64,000 nt of DNA, taken from contig OW799234.1 of NCBI GenBank assembly GCA_941918925.1, forward strand, positions 108,001,884 through 108,065,883, in the 5' to 3' direction. The notes under the pieces were generated by a model. It saw only the letters and a list, made by a program, of their open reading frames with translations, ran no database searches and had not been told where the DNA came from. Below are positions 60,663-64,000 of this stretch, piece by piece. This DNA is from Phyto melanocephala (lineage: Eukaryota; Arthropoda; Insecta; Diptera; Rhinophoridae). The translations under genes and the position numbers were made by a program. How positions within the stretch are numbered: position 1 is the first letter of the stretch; every line of letters begins with the position of its first letter.

Positions 60663-62229
60663 AAACTGTGTTAAAGCTATAGACAATATTTTATTTATTA
60701 CTGATTTCTACAATACACTAACATATTAAAAAATATTTTTTTCTTACAATGATATTAGCCACTATTTAAATAGCACAGTAAGTATGACTCAATCTTTAAA
60801 AATCTTTTAAAAATAAACGAATTTCATCTTTTACGTCCCTGTCCTAAGTTCAGGTACTTATTTAAGTATTTCAAATGTATGTACATGTGATCGAATGTAA
60901 AGAAGTGAGTGATCGCCAATGTTATTTGAGCGTATGAGTCTCTGTCTGTCGCTCTGCTTTAATTAAAGGTGAATATGGTTGCTGTTGTCGTTATTGATGT
61001 TGTTTTCGTTGTGGCTGTTAAAGAAATCAGTTGCTGATTTATGCAAATATTTGTTGGCCTATGCAAGCAACCATCGGACATTTACATGATATTTCGATTA
61101 AACTACAAAAAAAATAAATAATTAAATAAAAGCATTTTTAAGCAAATTTAAAAACACACATAAAATCGAAGACATTTAAAGATGGCAAAGCGATTGATGG
61201 CTGTGTTCACGACAGGGCTACTAAAAAAATAAAAAAAAAAAAATTATGAAACGCTTGAATATTTTAAATATAATAAAATAAATTAAACTAACAAAATGTT
61301 TAAAATATTTGTTAAAATATTTTCAAAACAATTGTATTTCTACTAAAAGGACACTTGTTTTTTTTTTAAATCAACAGAACTTTTTATAGCATTTCTTTCG
61401 AAAGCTTTTACAACGAATAAGTATATTACATAAGGCAATTTTCTTTACATAAATATTTATTTTGTTGAACACTTACAAAATATTCCTCCAAAACAAAATT
61501 CATTTTCTATTAGAGCAATAGAAAAGTATTTTTTTGCATTATTAAATGAATAAAAATAAAATCTGTATTTTTCTAAAAAAAAAAATTTTATAGCCCCTTA
61601 TATTACCCATCCCTGATTCTAGATCAATCACTTTGAAATCGAACCACCGGTAAATGATCTTTGATTTTATGGATTTTTATGTCATTCTTTACGGAATGAT
61701 TTCTTTTACAGACCCATTATTATAGAATTTATTTAAAAAAAAGACAAGAACAATGAAAACAAAACCTAACAATAGAAGAAAGAAAATTACTGCGGAATTC
61801 AAGATCATTGAGGTTAAAAATTGTATAAAATTATTTTTGCTTTTTGTTTCTTATTGTTTCAATCACAAGACCTATTGACGAAATTGAAGTACAAAATGAA
61901 ATTAGAATATTAATTAAAATACAAAATCATTGAAGGCACTCATTTGGATTAAAATAACAGCTAAGCTGAGACTATTTTATTAGATAGATATTGATTCTAA
62001 GGTTGTACTTCTTTATCCGAAAGGTTCGACATTTTTAAATAAGTTTTGTTTAAGAAATCAAAAAACCAATAAGAAACAGCGGAATAATTAGCATTAATTA
62101 CTTAAATTATTTTAGAAGTTTTACACGTCAGCTTGTATTAAGTATGGTGTAAGTTAAACAAAATTTTGAAGAAAAATTTCTGTCTAATTATATAGGGTGA
62201 TTCATCATGAGGTTTGATTTATAATATAA
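60663..62229. other. AT-rich noncoding DNA
   Basis: No gene or transposon recognised. Confidence 0.55.
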
Positions 62230-62230
62230 A

Positions 62231-63047
62231 CTAGCTAATACCAGGTGTGCTTCGCCACCCCCATCGTAATGAAATAAAAATTTTATAGTTCAAAAATATA
62301 TTTATTTTGCAAGTGCCACGCCTACAATTACTAAATCAACCATTTCTTATTCAAATAATCATATAGACGTCAAAGTGTCTCTTGCAAAATTTGGGTACTT
62401 TAACTATTATCGCTTCCCAGATATACGAATTTTTGTATTTAATTCATATGACAGGTGCCACGCCCATTATAACTAAAGCATCCATTTCTTATCAAAATAG
62501 TCATATAGATGTCAAAGCTTCTCGTGCAAAATTTGGGTACTCTAACTGTTATCGCTTCCCAAATATACGAATTTTAGTATTCAATTGCTATGAGAGCTGC
62601 CACGCCTACTATTTCTAATGTACCTATTTTTTTCAAAAATGTTTATTTGGGTGTCAAAGTTGCTCTCGCAAAATTTTAATACTCTAATTGATATCGTTTT
62701 CCAAACATACGAAATTTGGTATCTAATTCATGTGGCCACGCCTACTATTGAAAGTCCGCCCATTTTTTACCCAAATGTTCGTTTGGATGTCAAAGTTTAC
62801 CGTACTTAATTTGAAAACTCTAGCTTCAATATCACTTTCGTGATGTATAATATTTAATACATATTCTTTAATAGGGCGTGGCACCCCGCCCACTTACAAT
62901 TTCAAACCAAAGTATAGCCTATAGTTCCTTCCAGACATACAGAAAGATTCTGTGAAAATTTCAAGGAAATCGGTCCAGCCGTTTAACCGTCTATAAAGCA
63001 CAAACAAACATACAAACACACATTGATTTTTATATATATAGAATAGA
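62231..63047 (-). mobile_element. Helitron-like non-autonomous element
   Basis: The 3' end on the minus strand is CTAG at 62231-62234, next to T, preceded by a GGTG-TGCTTCGC-CACC hairpin. The 5' end, read on the minus strand, is TCTATTC TATATATATAAAA preceded by A, then 'aatgtgtgtttgtatgtttg' and 'cggctggaccgatttccttg'. These are usual features of insect Helitrons inserted between A and T. A tandem array makes up most of the interior, and there is no protein. Confidence 0.7.
62310..62890. repeat. Tandem array, about 142-bp unit
   Basis: GCCACGCC recurs at about 62315, 62457, 62599 and 62735 and, diverged, near 62880. Each unit also contains 'gtcaaag', 'gcaaaatttgggtact', 'atcgcttccca' and 'atacgaattt'. 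Confidence 0.85.
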
Positions 63048-64000
63048 TTAAGACACAAAAATTTAAAAGTGAACTTAAAATTTTTATTCTTAGTTAAATC
63101 AAACAGCAGATGAAATATCTAAATGCATTAAGCAAAACGAATTTAAAATCGAATAGCAAAACCAAAATATAATTAAAAATGTAATAAAAAAAAAACCGTA
63201 AATTACATGCTGATTAATGAATGCATTTAGAGCAAGTATAGATTATATATAAACATTTGAATACTAATTAAGACTCCACATTATGCACAAGCCCATCACA
63301 GTAGGCATGTATATATGTATGTAATCACTTACGTATATTTGTATGTATTTAATATGCATATTGTACTGGGTATCACCTGAATACAGAAAAATGTTACTTA
63401 AATTTAAGTGACGCCGTTATCGCGTAATTTGCATGAATTAAAGTAAAATGTGTTAAAACATAATACATAAACGCATAGAAATGTGTGCTTGTATGCAACT
63501 ACAATTGTAGAATTTACTTTACTCGAAATAGTCATAAAGTCTTATTTACTACGTACATACATATGTTGGTTAGGTTCGAAAGGGTGATACAGGAAAGTAA
63601 GAAGCTTTCGCTAAGCTCCTCTCGGATGCGTCCATTGTATAACAAGATGCTTGCATGTGTAGGTATATAAAGGTATTAAAATTACGAAATAGACATCAAA
63701 AAAATAATCTAGAGAATTTATTATTTTCTCAATGATACCTTTGTGATGAATGTACATACATATTTCTTCATATAAAGCTCTTGATATTTTTGCTGGGTTT
63801 GATCAATTAAAGGAGTTCACAGTTTATATGATAAACCAAATATTAAACAAATTGTAACTATCTCACACACAATATGTTCTTTCATATTGAAAACCCCTAT
63901 ACAATTTTACACTTCTATAACCAATCGCCTAAAATAAGTTGAAACTCATAAAAACAATTACATACTTAGTATCTTTATATCGCACACTGAATACAATAAC
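63048..64000. other. AT-rich noncoding DNA
   Basis: Nothing recognised to the window end. Confidence 0.55.

Overview
This is a dense, AT-rich stretch of fly nuclear DNA with no host protein-coding exon that I can defend. Brachyceran Diptera is suggested by DINE-1/INE-1-like repeats (a pentanucleotide-rich cggacagacgg segment, 'tttatggggtcgg', then a terminal hairpin ending ggtataaa), DD41D rosa-group mariners, Transib, IR/DR Tc1 elements and RNase H-bearing LINEs. It reads like a large intron or intergenic block filled by successive transposon insertions. The identifiable coding sequence is of transposon origin.

Layout, left to right. 1-5.9 kb: plain AT-rich DNA, a decayed mariner N-terminus (2.5-2.9 kb) and a DINE-1-like copy (3.7-4.6 kb). 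5.9-11.0 kb: a non-autonomous hAT element bounded by perfect 8-bp duplications, split by a 4.2-kb LINE on the minus strand (ORF1 tail, and ORF2 with endonuclease, reverse transcriptase and RNase H) whose 3' end is a TTAGG-type repeat. 12-21 kb: relics (Helitron end, tRNA-like sequences, two LINE 3' ends) and a short hAT (15.8-16.6 kb) that keeps the dimerisation domain. 21.3-24.8 kb: two differently broken rosa mariners. 25.06-26.14 kb: an unusual nest of related 8-bp-TSD elements, two of them head-to-tail and sharing the same target duplication. 31.16-32.81 kb: a structurally complete Tc1-like transposon with an uninterrupted transposase whose third catalytic acid is changed (E to Q).

34.6-35.9 kb: the best DINE-1-like copy. 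41.24-44.85 kb: a complete-ended Transib, the transposon superfamily ancestral to RAG1, with 5-bp duplications, a candidate intron, and a transposase broken by several frameshifts; its right terminal heptamer equals the V(D)J recombination signal heptamer CACAGTG. 46.8-47.2 kb: a MITE with a 3-bp duplication. 49.7-53.2 kb: DINE-1-like copies, a Helitron helicase remnant, and a rosa mariner rebuilt as a near-perfect 177-bp fold-back. 55.6-57.4 and 62.2-63.0 kb: Helitron-like elements with internal tandem arrays. 58.3-59.2 kb: an A/C-rich segment that could be an untranslated exon, weakly supported.

Of the transposases only the Tc1-like one is uninterrupted, and it has lost a catalytic residue, so no element here looks autonomous. 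Superfamily calls with matching ends, target duplications and protein motifs are strong; clade names, ages and activity are inference, because no database search could be run.
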